From Polyangium sp. 15x6 (GTDB taxonomy: Bacteria > Myxococcota_A > Polyangia > Polyangiales > Polyangiaceae), in contig NZ_JASBQE010000020.1 in assembly GCF_029960785.1 (NCBI RefSeq), positions 93,875 to 157,874 of the forward strand: a DNA stretch of 64,000 nucleotides, read 5' to 3'. The position numbers were made by a program, and so were the translations under genes. This document shows, piece after piece, positions 41,863 to 51,365 of the stretch. Each line of letters begins with the position of its first letter. Position 1 is the first letter of the stretch. Under the pieces are notes generated by a model. The model was not told where the DNA came from, did no database searches, and saw only the letters and a program-made list of their open reading frames with translations.

Positions 41863-43695
41863 TCAAGGTGCGGGGGCGGGCTCCGGCGGTCCGGCGTCCT
41901 TGACCGCGACGGAGCCGATGAGCGACATCGTGCGGCGTTCGTAGTTCGGGTCGTCGCCCAAAGACTCGAAATAGATCCGCGTCCCGTCCTCGGAAAAAAC
42001 CGGATATCGCTCTCTCCAGGGGTTCTTGGTGAATCGACGGACGGCCTGCTGCTCGATGTCGAACAGGTACACGTCCCCGGCCTGGGTGAACGTGACGAGC
42101 TTGCCGTCGGGCGAGAAGCTCGGGTTTTCCGAGACCGACCCGGTCGCGAAGCGCTGGAGCTTGCCCGCCTCCACGTCGAAGATCGAAAGGTTGGTCCCCT
42201 CCATGACCAGCTTTTTCCCATCACGGCTCGCTTCGAGGAACGAAAAGCGCGTGTACTCGGGCACCTCGTAGAGCGGCTTCACCGCCGGCGGCGAGGCCCC
42301 GAGGTCGGCGACGTACAAGGTCTGGGGCGGGGGTTTGGGCGCGGGTTTGTCCGATTCCTCCGCGCCCGGGGCGGCCGGGTCGTCCTGCGGAATGGCCTTG
42401 TGCAGGAACGCGAGGCGGTTCGGGTCGAGCCAGGCGAAGCCCGAGAAGATGCCGCCCTCGGACGCGCGCTCGTACAGCGTCTTGCCGTCGTCGAGCGAGA
42501 CGACGACCAGGCTGGCCGGGCAATCGCGGCAGGCCCGATCGTAGAGCGCGGTCGCTTTGCCGCCGGGCGCGACCTTGGGCTGGGAGTATCGATGGTCCTC
42601 GTCGAGGCGCAATCGCCGCGCCTTGCCGTCGGGGTCGACCACGGTGAGCGTCTTCGCCCAGCCGAACAGGTCCTCCGCGAACACGACGCGCCCGCCGTCC
42701 GGCGCGGCCGCCGGATAACTGAAGAGGTGATAGCCGCTCCAGAGCAGCTTTCGTTCGCCGCCGGGCGTTCGCCATTCGAGGGTTTCGAGCCCCGTGATCC
42801 ACGAGAGGTTCATGGTGCGCGGCACGACGAACGGCGTGATGGCCGCCGTCTTCACGAGAAACCCGGGCGCGGCCGATCCGCCGAGGGCGTCGTCCGCGCC
42901 GATGACGCTGTGGTAGGTGACCTTCGCGGGGCCCTTGTCGAAGTCCTTGCGGCGCTTCTCCAGGTCCTCGTAGGCGCGCTGCGCGTCTTCGAGGCGGCCG
43001 CCGCGGACCTCGACGTATTTCTTCGCCTTGGCGACGTGGTCGGCGAGCTTGATGTCGTTGCCCTGGAAAATGCTCTGGATCGCCGGGTGCTTGACCAGGT
43101 GCGGCACGACCTGATCGAAGGCCTGGAGCGCGAGCGTGTCCGCGAGGTGGCGGAAGGCCTCGCTCTTCGTATGGCCGCCCGACCAGCTGACGAGGCGGCC
43201 GCTCTGCGCGACTTCGTCGCGGACGTGGCGCAGTTCGAACGAAGCGTCGGCGCGAAGCTCGAAGTAGCCGCCTTCGACCGGATGCTCGATCATCTCGGGG
43301 GTCAATTTGGCCTTGACGACGAACGCGGCGCGGAGCTTCTTCGCGGCCGCCTCGGGGCTCTCGCTCTCGCGCAGGACGTCGAGCACCTCGGGGTCGCCGC
43401 CGCGCACGGGCTCGAAGCCGATCGCGTCGAGGCGCTGGCAAAGCTCGTTCACGAGCGTGGCCGAGGCGCGCGAGCCGTCCCAGAAGTGACCGTCGAGGTC
43501 GACGGCGACGACGACACGCAAGGGCTCGGGCTCGCCGAGCGAGCGCAGGCCGAAGAACCCGGCCACGCCCACGAGCGCGGCGAGCGCGCCGACGACGGGC
43601 CAGAAGCGGCGCTTCTTGGGGACGAGCTCCGGCGGGATCTCGGTCTCGGTCTCGGCAGGCTCGGCGGGAGTGGTCATGGCCGTACGTTCGCGCAT
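41863..43695 (-). CDS. Membrane-anchored TolB-like (PD40/WD40) propeller protein
   Basis: 610 residues (604 from the second ATG at 43677). Short cytoplasmic tail, one transmembrane helix at about 36-54 (FWPVVGALAALVGVAGFFGL), then a periplasmic TolB-N-like part (FWDGSRASATLVNELCQRL, LRAAFVVKAKLTP) and a propeller with PD40 motifs (SYPAAAPDGGRVVFAEDLFG, NPSFSPDGKLVTFTQAGDVY, YPVFSEDGTRIYFESL). The start ATG 43695 has GAGG very close; neither start is clearly better. The frame is open far upstream through the antisense of the kinase gene, which is not coding. Function unknown; divergent from the kinase with 60 bp between. Confidence 0.78.
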   Translation of the reverse strand: MRERTAMTTPAEPAETETEIPPELVPKKRRFWPVVGALAALVGVAGFFGLRSLGEPEPLRVVVAVDLDGHFWDGSRASATLVNELCQRLDAIGFEPVRGGDPEVLDVLRESESPEAAAKKLRAAFVVKAKLTPEMIEHPVEGGYFELRADASFELRHVRDEVAQSGRLVSWSGGHTKSEAFRHLADTLALQAFDQVVPHLVKHPAIQSIFQGNDIKLADHVAKAKKYVEVRGGRLEDAQRAYEDLEKRRKDFDKGPAKVTYHSVIGADDALGGSAAPGFLVKTAAITPFVVPRTMNLSWITGLETLEWRTPGGERKLLWSGYHLFSYPAAAPDGGRVVFAEDLFGWAKTLTVVDPDGKARRLRLDEDHRYSQPKVAPGGKATALYDRACRDCPASLVVVSLDDGKTLYERASEGGIFSGFAWLDPNRLAFLHKAIPQDDPAAPGAEESDKPAPKPPPQTLYVADLGASPPAVKPLYEVPEYTRFSFLEASRDGKKLVMEGTNLSIFDVEAGKLQRFATGSVSENPSFSPDGKLVTFTQAGDVYLFDIEQQAVRRFTKNPWRERYPVFSEDGTRIYFESLGDDPNYERRTMSLIGSVAVKDAGPPEPAPAP

Positions 43696-43755
43696 AACCT
43701 CGCAGCGGGCGGGAGGCAATGGTAGCGTTGCCGGCCCGAGGCGGGGGGAGAGGAC

Positions 43756-46700
43756 ATGCTCGGGATCGGAGACACCCTGGGGGGGCGGTTCGAGCTCGTG
43801 CGGCTCGCCGAGAGCGGCGGGATGGGCGAGATTTACGAGGCGCGGGAGCACGCGACCGGCGAGCGGCTCGCCGTGAAGGTGCTCCGGCCCGGCCGCGAAG
43901 AGGCGGCCGAGCGCTTCGAGCGCGAGACGCAGATCCTCTCCACGTCGTCGCACCCGCATATCGTGCGGTACGTGGCGCGCGGGGCCCTGCCGACCGGAGA
44001 GCCCTGGCTCGTGATGGAATGGCTCGAAGGGGAGGACCTCGCGAGCCGGCTCCGGCGCGGCCCGCTCGGCGTCGCGGAGGGCGTTCGATTGCTGCGCGTC
44101 GCGGCCGAGACGCTCGGCGCCATGCACGCGCGCGGCGTCGTGCATCGGGACGTCAAGCCGAGCAACCTGTTCCTCGTGGGCGGGCGCATCGAGGGATTGA
44201 AGGTGCTCGATTTCGGCATCGCCCAGCTCCCCGGGGCCTCGCGGCTGACGGATACGGGGCTGATCGTCGGGACGCCCGGGTACATGGCCCCCGAGCAAGC
44301 GCGGGATCGGGAGGCGGTGGGCGCGGGGGCCGACGTGTTTTCGCTGGGCGCGGTCCTCTTCGAATGCCTGACCGGCAGGCCCGCATTTCGAGGCGGGACG
44401 TTCCTGGCCGTCATGAGCAAGACGCTCTTCGAGGAGCCGCCGCGCTTGCGGGAGCTCGTCCCGCGCGCGCCCGAGGGGCTCGAAGAGCTGCTCGCGCGAA
44501 TGCTTTCGAAACACCCGGCGGATCGGCCGGCCGATGGCCGGGCGGTCGCCTCGGCCCTCTCGCATGCGTGGATCACGGACGACGTCCCGGCCCCGGAGCG
44601 GCCGCGGCGCGCCATGACCGGGAGCGAGCGCCGCATGATCGTGCGGCAACCCATCGCGGAGGGCCCGCGGCTCCTGCTCGGAAAACCCACGCCGTGCGTG
44701 GGCCGGGAGCGCGACCTCGGCATGGTCCTGCAGATCTTCGACGAATGCGTGGAGGACGGGGTCGCGCACGCCGTGCTCGTGGTGGCGCCGCCGGGGATGG
44801 GCAAATCGCGCCTCGCGCACGAGCTCTCGAGGATGCTGCGCGCCCGGGGCGAGCCCCTCTCGATCTGGAACGCGCGGGCCGATCCGCTCCGGCAAAGCTC
44901 GGCGCTGGGCCTGCTCGGCCAGGCCCTCCGCGTCGCGTGTGGCCTTCGTGAAGGTCAGCCGCTCGAAGCGGCGAGGGACGCGCTCTCCGCGCGCATCACG
45001 ACGCGCATGGGGCCCGCGGGGCGGCCCGTGGCCGAGGCGCTCGGCGAGATCGTGGGCGCGCCGTTTCCGGACGCGGAGAACACGCTTCTCCGCGAGGCGC
45101 GCAAGAATGCCCAGCTCCTCGCAGATCGAATCCAGGACGCCTGGCTCTCCTTCCTGCAAGCCGAATGCAGCGCGGCGCCGGTGCTGCTCCTGCTCGACGA
45201 TCTGCAATGGAGCGACCGGCCCACGGCGCAGCTCGTGGACGCCGCGCTGCGGGAATGCCGGAGCTCGCCGTTCTTCGTGCTCGCGCTCGGGCGGCCGGAG
45301 GTCCACGACGCCTTCCCGAACCTCTGGTCGAAGCGGCGTTTTTACGAGCTCCGGCTCCGGAAGCTCGGCCCGAAAGCGAGCGAGGAGCTCGTCCGGCACG
45401 TGCTCGGCGAGGCGGCCTCGGAGGAGACCGTCGCGCGGATCTGCGCTCTCTCCGACGGCAATGCGTTCTACCTGGAGGAGCTCATCCGCGCGGCGGGGGA
45501 GAACCGGACGACGTTGCCGGAGACCGTGGTCTCCATGGTGCAATCGCGGATCGCGCAGCTCGACGGCACGGCGCGGCGCATGCTCCGGGCGGCCAGCGTC
45601 TTCGGGGAGACGTTCTGGGTCGGCGGGGTCGTGGCCTTGATGGGCGAGAGCCATCACGCCTCCGAGGTGCAGGCAGCGTTCGCGCGGCTCATGGACGGCG
45701 AGGTCGTCGTGCGGGTGCGCGAGAGCCGGTTTTCCGGCGAGGAGGAATATCGCTTCCGGCACGCGCTGCTCCGGGAGGGCGCGTATTCGATGCTGCTCGG
45801 CGAGGATCGCGCGCTCGGCCACCTCCTCGCCGGGCAATGGCTCGAACGGCACGGCGAGGAGGACCCGTCGGTCCTGGCGGAGCATTTCGAGCGCGGCGGC
45901 GACCTCGAGCGCGCCTGCCATTACGAGGCCCGCGCGGCCGAGCGGTCGTTCGCGCATTTCGACCTGGATGGCGTCCTCCTCCATGCAGCGCGCGGGGTCT
46001 CGTGCGGAGCGACCGGCGAGGTGCTGCTCACGCTGCGGAGCTGGCAGCTCATGGCCCATCATTACCGGTGCAGCATCACCGAGGAGGTCCTCTGCCTGGG
46101 CGAGGAGGTGCGGGCGCTCTCGCGGCCGGGCAGCGCCGCCTGGTGCAGGGTCACGTTCGTCCTGTGCTCGTACTGGATCTTCGCCGGCCGTCGGGACCGC
46201 GTGATCGAGTTTGCGGCGGACATCGCCACCACCCAGCCGGACCACGCGGCCCGCACCATGGCGATGGAAATGGCGTCGATGCTCGTCACCGGAATGGCCG
46301 TGGCCGGCGAGCAAGCGATGACGCGTGACATGCTCGCCTACGTGCGGCGCGCCGAGGACGCCCTGGAGGAGACGGACGTCCGGGAGCGCTGCCATGCCTG
46401 GCAGACCCGGGCCACGCACCTCATGTTGCTGGGGCTCGATCCCTGGAAGGCCCTCGCCCTCTTCCGCAGGGTGGCCGCGGGCTTCGCGGAGGTGGGGGAT
46501 CTCCGGCAAATGATCTATCCGCAATGTGGCGCCGCGCTCATGCTCATGTGGATGGGGCAACGCAAGAAGAGCGAAGAGCTCGCCCGTGAAGCGCTGACCG
46601 TCGCCCGACGCGTGGGCGATCCGCTGATGATCGCGCAAGCCACGTGCGCCATCCAGTGGGTCCTGATGATGCTCGGCGACGTTCACGACGCCGAAGAGCT

Positions 46701-47205
46701 GAAGCGCCTGACGCGCGAGACCATCGACCTCTGCCCCGGCTCCACCCTGTTCGCCCGGTTCGCCCACGGGTGCCTTTCGAGCGCATTGCTCCACGAGGGG
46801 GACCTCGTGGGCGCCGAGGCGGAGGCACGCGTGGCGCGGGAGGCCCTTTCGACCATGCCGAGTTATCGGCTCCCCGCGTCGACGTTCCTCGTCACGTCCC
46901 TCCTCCGGCAGGGCCGCGCGGCCGAGGCGCGTGGGATCGCCGAGCAGGACTTCGAGCGGCTCTCGGCGCAGGGATGCATGGGGCTCACCGAGAGCCGATT
47001 TCGCCTCGCCGTCGTGGAGGCCCGCATGGCGACGGGGGACCTGGAGGCGGCGCGGGAAGCGCTGGCCCAGGCGCGAGAGAGGCTCCTGTCGACGGCGGAG
47101 AGAATCGGGGATCCCGCATTTCGACGGAGCTTCCTCGAAGACGTGCCGGCGCATCGGAGGACGCTCGCGCTCGCGGAGGAAATGGGCCTCGGAGGGGCGC
47201 ATTGA
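43756..47205 (+). CDS. Ser/Thr protein kinase fused to AAA ATPase and TPR-like region
   Basis: 1149 residues. Kinase (about 12-275): AVKVL Lys41, HRDVKPSN (Asp132), DFG Asp152, GTPGYMAPEQA; the first Gly of the Gly-rich loop is Glu (AESGGMGEIY). Then an AAA_16-type ATPase (about 310-600): Walker A PPGMGKS (Lys350), Walker B LLLLDDLQWSD (Asp481). The remaining half is helical repeat, TPR/MalT-like (for example GDLEAAREALAQARERLL). Such proteins are typical myxobacterial signal transducers. SD GGGGAGAGG before the ATG. Its stop overlaps the TTG start of the P-type ATPase (TTGA), coupling their synthesis. Confidence 0.92.
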   Translation: MLGIGDTLGGRFELVRLAESGGMGEIYEAREHATGERLAVKVLRPGREEAAERFERETQILSTSSHPHIVRYVARGALPTGEPWLVMEWLEGEDLASRLRRGPLGVAEGVRLLRVAAETLGAMHARGVVHRDVKPSNLFLVGGRIEGLKVLDFGIAQLPGASRLTDTGLIVGTPGYMAPEQARDREAVGAGADVFSLGAVLFECLTGRPAFRGGTFLAVMSKTLFEEPPRLRELVPRAPEGLEELLARMLSKHPADRPADGRAVASALSHAWITDDVPAPERPRRAMTGSERRMIVRQPIAEGPRLLLGKPTPCVGRERDLGMVLQIFDECVEDGVAHAVLVVAPPGMGKSRLAHELSRMLRARGEPLSIWNARADPLRQSSALGLLGQALRVACGLREGQPLEAARDALSARITTRMGPAGRPVAEALGEIVGAPFPDAENTLLREARKNAQLLADRIQDAWLSFLQAECSAAPVLLLLDDLQWSDRPTAQLVDAALRECRSSPFFVLALGRPEVHDAFPNLWSKRRFYELRLRKLGPKASEELVRHVLGEAASEETVARICALSDGNAFYLEELIRAAGENRTTLPETVVSMVQSRIAQLDGTARRMLRAASVFGETFWVGGVVALMGESHHASEVQAAFARLMDGEVVVRVRESRFSGEEEYRFRHALLREGAYSMLLGEDRALGHLLAGQWLERHGEEDPSVLAEHFERGGDLERACHYEARAAERSFAHFDLDGVLLHAARGVSCGATGEVLLTLRSWQLMAHHYRCSITEEVLCLGEEVRALSRPGSAAWCRVTFVLCSYWIFAGRRDRVIEFAADIATTQPDHAARTMAMEMASMLVTGMAVAGEQAMTRDMLAYVRRAEDALEETDVRERCHAWQTRATHLMLLGLDPWKALALFRRVAAGFAEVGDLRQMIYPQCGAALMLMWMGQRKKSEELAREALTVARRVGDPLMIAQATCAIQWVLMMLGDVHDAEELKRLTRETIDLCPGSTLFARFAHGCLSSALLHEGDLVGAEAEARVAREALSTMPSYRLPASTFLVTSLLRQGRAAEARGIAEQDFERLSAQGCMGLTESRFRLAVVEARMATGDLEAAREALAQARERLLSTAERIGDPAFRRSFLEDVPAHRRTLALAEEMGLGGAH

Positions 47206-49676
47206 ACACGGACCAGGGTCTCTCGCAGGCCGAAGCGAAGAGGCGCCTCGCCCTCCACGGACGCAATGTGATCCTCGGCGCGACGCGCCGCTCCGCCGCT
47301 CTGGAGCTTCTGGCTCGTTTCAAGAACCCGCTCATTCTCCTTTTGCTCGCGGCGTGCGTCGTCTCGGCGGCGACGGGGGACTTCGAGAGCTCCACGATCA
47401 TCATGGTCGTGGTCCTCTTGAGCGTGGTGCTCGATTTCGTGCAGGAGCACCGCGCCGGCCGCGCGGCCGAGGAGCTGCGCAAGGCGACGCGGGTTCACGC
47501 GACCGTCGTGCGGGACGGCGCGGCACGCGACGTGCCCACCGAGGAGGTCGTCCCCGGCGACGTCGTGCTCCTCGCGGCCGGCGACCTCGTCCCCGCCGAT
47601 GGAACGCTGCTCGAAGCGCGCGACCTCTTCGTGAATCAGGCGCTCCTCACCGGCGAGCCCTATCCCGTGGAAAAACACCCCGGGCCGAGCGCGGACGCCA
47701 CGCATGCGGACGGCGCCACGGCGGCGGTCTTCATGGGCACGTCCGTGATCAGCGGCAGCGGCAAGGCATTGATCACGCAGACGGGGACGAACACGGAGGT
47801 CGGCAAGATCGGCGTCGCATTGACGCGGCAGCAGCCGCCCACGGCATTCGAGCTCGGCACGCGCAATTTTGGCCTGCTCATCCTGCGCCTCGCGATGTGG
47901 ATGGTGCTGTTCGTGCTGCTCGTGAACCTCGTCCGCGAGCGCACGTGGCTGACGTCGTTCATGTTCGCTCTTGCGCTCGCCGTGGGGCTCGCGCCGGAGC
48001 TCTTGCCCATGGTCGTGTCGGTGACCCTGGCGCGGGGCGCGCTGCGGATGTCGCGCAAGAAGGTGCTCGTCAAGCGGCTCTCGGCCATTCACGACCTCGG
48101 GAGCATGGACGTGCTCTGCACGGACAAGACGGGGACCTTGACCGAAGCACGCATTCGCCTGGAAAAACACCTCGACCCGCAAGGCCAGGACAGCCCGCGC
48201 GTGCTCGAGCTCGCCTACCTCAACAGCCATTTCGAGTCGGGCCTGCGGAGCCCGCTCGACGAGGCGATCCTGCGGCACGAGGCGGTCGACGTCCGGGGCT
48301 GGGAGAAGCTCGACGAGGTGCCGTTCGATTTCGAGCGGCGGCGCATCTCGGTGCTCTTGCGGCGAGACGGGGACGTGCGGCTCGTCGTGAAGGGCGCGTT
48401 CGAGGAGATCCTGCGGGTCTCGACGCATTACGAGGGAAACGGGCCCGAGTACCAGCGTCCCCTCGACGCGGCGGCGCGGCGCGCCTTTACCAAGCGATTC
48501 GAGGACCTCGGGCGCGAGGGATACCGCGTGCTCGGGATCGCCTGGAAAGCCGAGGGGCCTGGATGCCGGCACGTGGTGACGGGCGATGAGACCGAGCTCG
48601 TCTTCGCAGGCTTCGCCGCATTCGAGGACCCGCCGAAGGAGAGCGCGGGAGCGGCGCTCCGCGCGCTCCGCGACGCGGGCGTGTCCGTGGTGATCGTGAC
48701 GGGGGACAACGAGCACGTCGCCGCGCACGTCTGCAAAACACTCGGCGTGGAGGTGCGCGGATGCCTGACGGGGACGGAGCTCGACGCGCTCGACGTGCAC
48801 GCGCTCGGGGCGCGCGTGGAGACGACGAATCTGTTTTGCCGGCTCTCCCCGACGCAGAAAAACCGGGTGATCCTCGCCTTGAAGAAACGAGGGCGGGTGG
48901 TGGGTTATCTCGGCGACGGGATCAACGACGCGCCGTCGTTGCATTCTGCGGACGTGGGGATCTCGGTGAACAGCGCGGTGGACGTGGCGAAGGAGGCGGC
49001 GGACATCCTCCTGCTCGAACAGGACCTGTCGGTGGTGGCGGACGGGATCGTCGAGGGGCGGCGGACGCTCGGCAACATCCTGAAATACATCCTGATGGGG
49101 ACGAGCTCGAACTTCGGCAACATGTTCAGCATGGCCGGCGCCGCGTTGTTTCTTCCCTTCCTGCCGATGCTGCCGGCGCAGATCCTCTTGAACAATTTTC
49201 TTTACGACCTCTCCGAACTGCCCATCCCGACGGACCGGGTGGACCCGGATTTCGTGGCCCGCCCGCACCGGTGGGACATGCCGTTCATTCGTCGGTTCAT
49301 GCTGACGATCGGGCCGGTGAGCTCGCTGTTCGACTTCGCGACGTTCGCGCTGCTCTTGTACCTGTTCCAGGGCGACGAGCGGCTGTTCCAGACGGGCTGG
49401 TTCGTGGAATCGCTGGCGACGCAGGTGCTCGTGATTTTCGTGATCCGGACGCAGGGGAGCCCGCTTCGGGGAAAGCCGAGCGGAGCGCTCTTGGTGACGA
49501 GCCTCTTGGTGGTGGCATCGGCGATGCTCCTGCCGTTCACGCCGATCGGGCCCAAGGTGGGGTTCGCGCCGCTGCCGCCGATGTTTTTTGCTGTGCTCGT
49601 GCCGCTCGTGGTGGCGTATCTGGTGACGGTCGAGGTGGTGAAGCGGTGGTTTTATCGGCGGTTCGGATGGGCTTGA
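47202..49676 (+). CDS. mgtA: Magnesium-translocating P-type ATPase (MgtA type)
   Basis: 824-residue P3B-type ATPase expected to import Mg2+ across the inner membrane. Actuator LLTGEPYPVEK, phosphorylation site CTDKTGTLT (Asp308), hinge GDGINDAPS (from 571), preceding VTGDNEHVA, and the C-terminal helices with LLNNFLYDLSE, characteristic of MgtA/MgtB. The TTG start at 47202 is well supported: GGAGG ends 6 bp upstream and the frame shares 4 bases with the kinase stop. Upstream in-frame codons belong to the kinase gene in another frame. No mgtC-like gene or Mg-sensing leader is visible. Confidence 0.94.
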   Translation: MNTDQGLSQAEAKRRLALHGRNVILGATRRSAALELLARFKNPLILLLLAACVVSAATGDFESSTIIMVVVLLSVVLDFVQEHRAGRAAEELRKATRVHATVVRDGAARDVPTEEVVPGDVVLLAAGDLVPADGTLLEARDLFVNQALLTGEPYPVEKHPGPSADATHADGATAAVFMGTSVISGSGKALITQTGTNTEVGKIGVALTRQQPPTAFELGTRNFGLLILRLAMWMVLFVLLVNLVRERTWLTSFMFALALAVGLAPELLPMVVSVTLARGALRMSRKKVLVKRLSAIHDLGSMDVLCTDKTGTLTEARIRLEKHLDPQGQDSPRVLELAYLNSHFESGLRSPLDEAILRHEAVDVRGWEKLDEVPFDFERRRISVLLRRDGDVRLVVKGAFEEILRVSTHYEGNGPEYQRPLDAAARRAFTKRFEDLGREGYRVLGIAWKAEGPGCRHVVTGDETELVFAGFAAFEDPPKESAGAALRALRDAGVSVVIVTGDNEHVAAHVCKTLGVEVRGCLTGTELDALDVHALGARVETTNLFCRLSPTQKNRVILALKKRGRVVGYLGDGINDAPSLHSADVGISVNSAVDVAKEAADILLLEQDLSVVADGIVEGRRTLGNILKYILMGTSSNFGNMFSMAGAALFLPFLPMLPAQILLNNFLYDLSELPIPTDRVDPDFVARPHRWDMPFIRRFMLTIGPVSSLFDFATFALLLYLFQGDERLFQTGWFVESLATQVLVIFVIRTQGSPLRGKPSGALLVTSLLVVASAMLLPFTPIGPKVGFAPLPPMFFAVLVPLVVAYLVTVEVVKRWFYRRFGWA

Positions 49677-49761
49677 GAGGCCGCCGATCGATGGGGTGAC
49701 GTGTGGTTCGTGTACATCCCGAGGCCGTTCGCCCTGGCATGCGAGCTGCCCTTCGGAACGC

Positions 49762-50052
49762 ATGAAGACCAAACAACGAATGACCATGGCCATCATGGCC
49801 GGCGCGAGCTTGCTGCTCGTCGCGACCCTTGCGAACGCGCTGCCCGCCTACAGGATCGTGCGACTTTACTATACCTCCAGCAGTTATACGACCGTCGTGG
49901 GGCGTGAGACGGTCATGACCTGCTTCGGCCGGCCCAGGGGCAACACGCTGCGTGGAATACGCACGAACCATTTCTGCGAGCTCGAGATCCGGTGCGGGCC
50001 CCCGCGGCCTGGGGACTCGCCCTCGGAGTCGATCTGCGAGAGCATCGAGTGA
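49762..50052 (+). CDS. Small secreted DUF6289-like protein
   Basis: 96 residues with an N-terminal signal (MAIMAGASLLLVATLANA). The mature part has the DUF6289 pattern: LYYTSSSYTTVVGRETVMTC, then a Gly-rich turn and a second Cys pair (FCELEIRC). ATG 49762 is used rather than an in-frame start at 49696, which would put charge before the signal. Role unknown. It converges on the trefoil lipoprotein, 15 bp between stops. Confidence 0.7.
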   Translation: MKTKQRMTMAIMAGASLLLVATLANALPAYRIVRLYYTSSSYTTVVGRETVMTCFGRPRGNTLRGIRTNHFCELEIRCGPPRPGDSPSESICESIE

Positions 50053-50067
50053 CGCGGGCTGCACCTC

Positions 50068-50580
50068 TCAGGGAATGACGTCCCACCTGTCCGACGCGCC
50101 GACCCCGGTCGTCACGAAGATCGGGGTGCCCAACATCCCCGATTGCGCGCTGCCGCCGTATGCGACGGAGAATGCGTGCGGCGCGGCGATGCTGATCCGC
50201 CACTGCTGGCCGCCCACGGAGCGATCACAACGCTGCATCGTGACCAGGTCTCCGGGCGATGGCTCGACCACGGTCATGCACATCGGTTCCCGCAGCAACC
50301 TGCTCAGGCCGACGGAGCGAACGGCATGGAGGCCCCCAGGGAGCTGGAAGATGTCCCATCGCTGAAGCAGCGAATCACCACAATCTCCGTTCCTGACGAA
50401 TGTCTCCGTCGCGCGCATGCAATTGCCCGTCGTGCTGCTCTTCAATTTCACGGCGCTGGCGGTCAATGCCTCCGCTTCCTCCGCCACGCTCCCCGCTTCC
50501 TCGCCCGCCTCCCCGCATCCCGAAAGCGCGAGCAGGCTCGCCGCGACAGCCGCGTACCCGACCGATGTTCCTTCCTTCAT
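50068..50580 (-). CDS. Beta-trefoil-like lipoprotein
   Basis: 170 residues. Lipobox LLALSGC (Cys22), an Ala/Glu linker, and a ricin-type trefoil-like part: STTGNCMRATETFVRNGDCGDSLLQRWDI and MCMTVVEPSPGDLVTMQRCDRSVGGQQWRI show the repeated C...C..QxW unit. This usually means carbohydrate or ligand binding; length allows only one incomplete trefoil. Paralogue of the adjacent gene at 50664. Confidence 0.7.
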   Translation of the reverse strand: MKEGTSVGYAAVAASLLALSGCGEAGEEAGSVAEEAEALTASAVKLKSSTTGNCMRATETFVRNGDCGDSLLQRWDIFQLPGGLHAVRSVGLSRLLREPMCMTVVEPSPGDLVTMQRCDRSVGGQQWRISIAAPHAFSVAYGGSAQSGMLGTPIFVTTGVGASDRWDVIP

Positions 50581-50663
50581 CGCGCCCCTCCCTTCCAGGA
50601 TCCATCATCCGAGGTCCGACGGTGGCAAGATGGCGCATGCCGTCGACCTCATGATTTCCTCCC

Positions 50664-51212
50664 CTATGGCACGATCCACCATTTCCACTTCTGAACGGGG
50701 GGCGGCGCCAGCGGCGGCGCGTTCACGGTGAGCGGCGCGCCCGCAGCGTTCCCCCGCAAGAACGACGCGGCAGCGCCCGCAGGGGACACATACCAGATGA
50801 AATGCGACACCCCCGGCCCCGTACCACCGCCGACCTGCCAGCGCGCGGTGGCAGGATTCGCACAGTTGGCCCGCATGACGGCGCCGCCGACGGGCAGCAT
50901 GCATCGGTTGACGCCGGCGCCGGGTGCGGCCGAGCGGATCCTGTAAAGCCCCCCGGCACCCAGCACGAGGTCCCATCGAAAGGCTCGATTTTGCTGCTGG
51001 CAAGGGCGGTTGCTGCGAACGACCAGGTCGCCGAGGGCGGCGACATACGCGCAGTTCCCCGTGGATTCATTGCGCAGCAGCACGTTCGCGACCGTCTGCG
51101 GTTGCTCGGCTTCCGCCACCCTCTCCGGGGTCTCTGCCATCGCCACGCTGCACAAGGACAGCATGGCGGCGCCGGCTGCGACGACGAAACCCGCGCTCGA
51201 TCCATATTGCAT
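50664..51212 (-). CDS. Beta-trefoil-like secreted protein, paralogue of its neighbour
   Basis: 182 residues. Signal peptide AGFVVAAGAAMLSLCSVAMA, cleaved rather than lipidated. The mature part repeats the neighbour's pattern: STGNCAYVAALGDLVVRSNRPC...RWDL...LYRIRSA, then VNRCMLPVGGAVMRANCANPATARWQV. ATG 51212 is chosen because GGGGGGA lies 5 bp upstream. The two genes are 83 bp apart and probably arose by duplication; one became a lipoprotein. Confidence 0.7.
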   Translation of the reverse strand: MQYGSSAGFVVAAGAAMLSLCSVAMAETPERVAEAEQPQTVANVLLRNESTGNCAYVAALGDLVVRSNRPCQQQNRAFRWDLVLGAGGLYRIRSAAPGAGVNRCMLPVGGAVMRANCANPATARWQVGGGTGPGVSHFIWYVSPAGAAASFLRGNAAGAPLTVNAPPLAPPPVQKWKWWIVP

Positions 51213-51365
51213 GACGTCCCCCCATTCTCTTCGGCCACGCGACGTACCCGCCGGAGCTCGAAGACCCTGCGAGTATTTCATCGAGGCGCGCCGGCTGGCC
51301 GTCAAGGACAGCGTCCGCTGCAGGGGCGACGGCCGCTGCCTCCGTCGGGAGGACGCGTATCTCGT

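Noticed and set aside
43696..47202. Upstream open frame of the TolB-like gene through the antisense of the kinase
   Set aside because: The TolB-like protein's transmembrane anchor begins after 43695; upstream codons lack any domain and oppose the kinase.
46863..49796. 977-codon open frame antisense to the P-type ATPase
   Set aside because: No recognisable domain, abnormal His/Arg composition; the plus strand encodes an intact mgtA-type gene.
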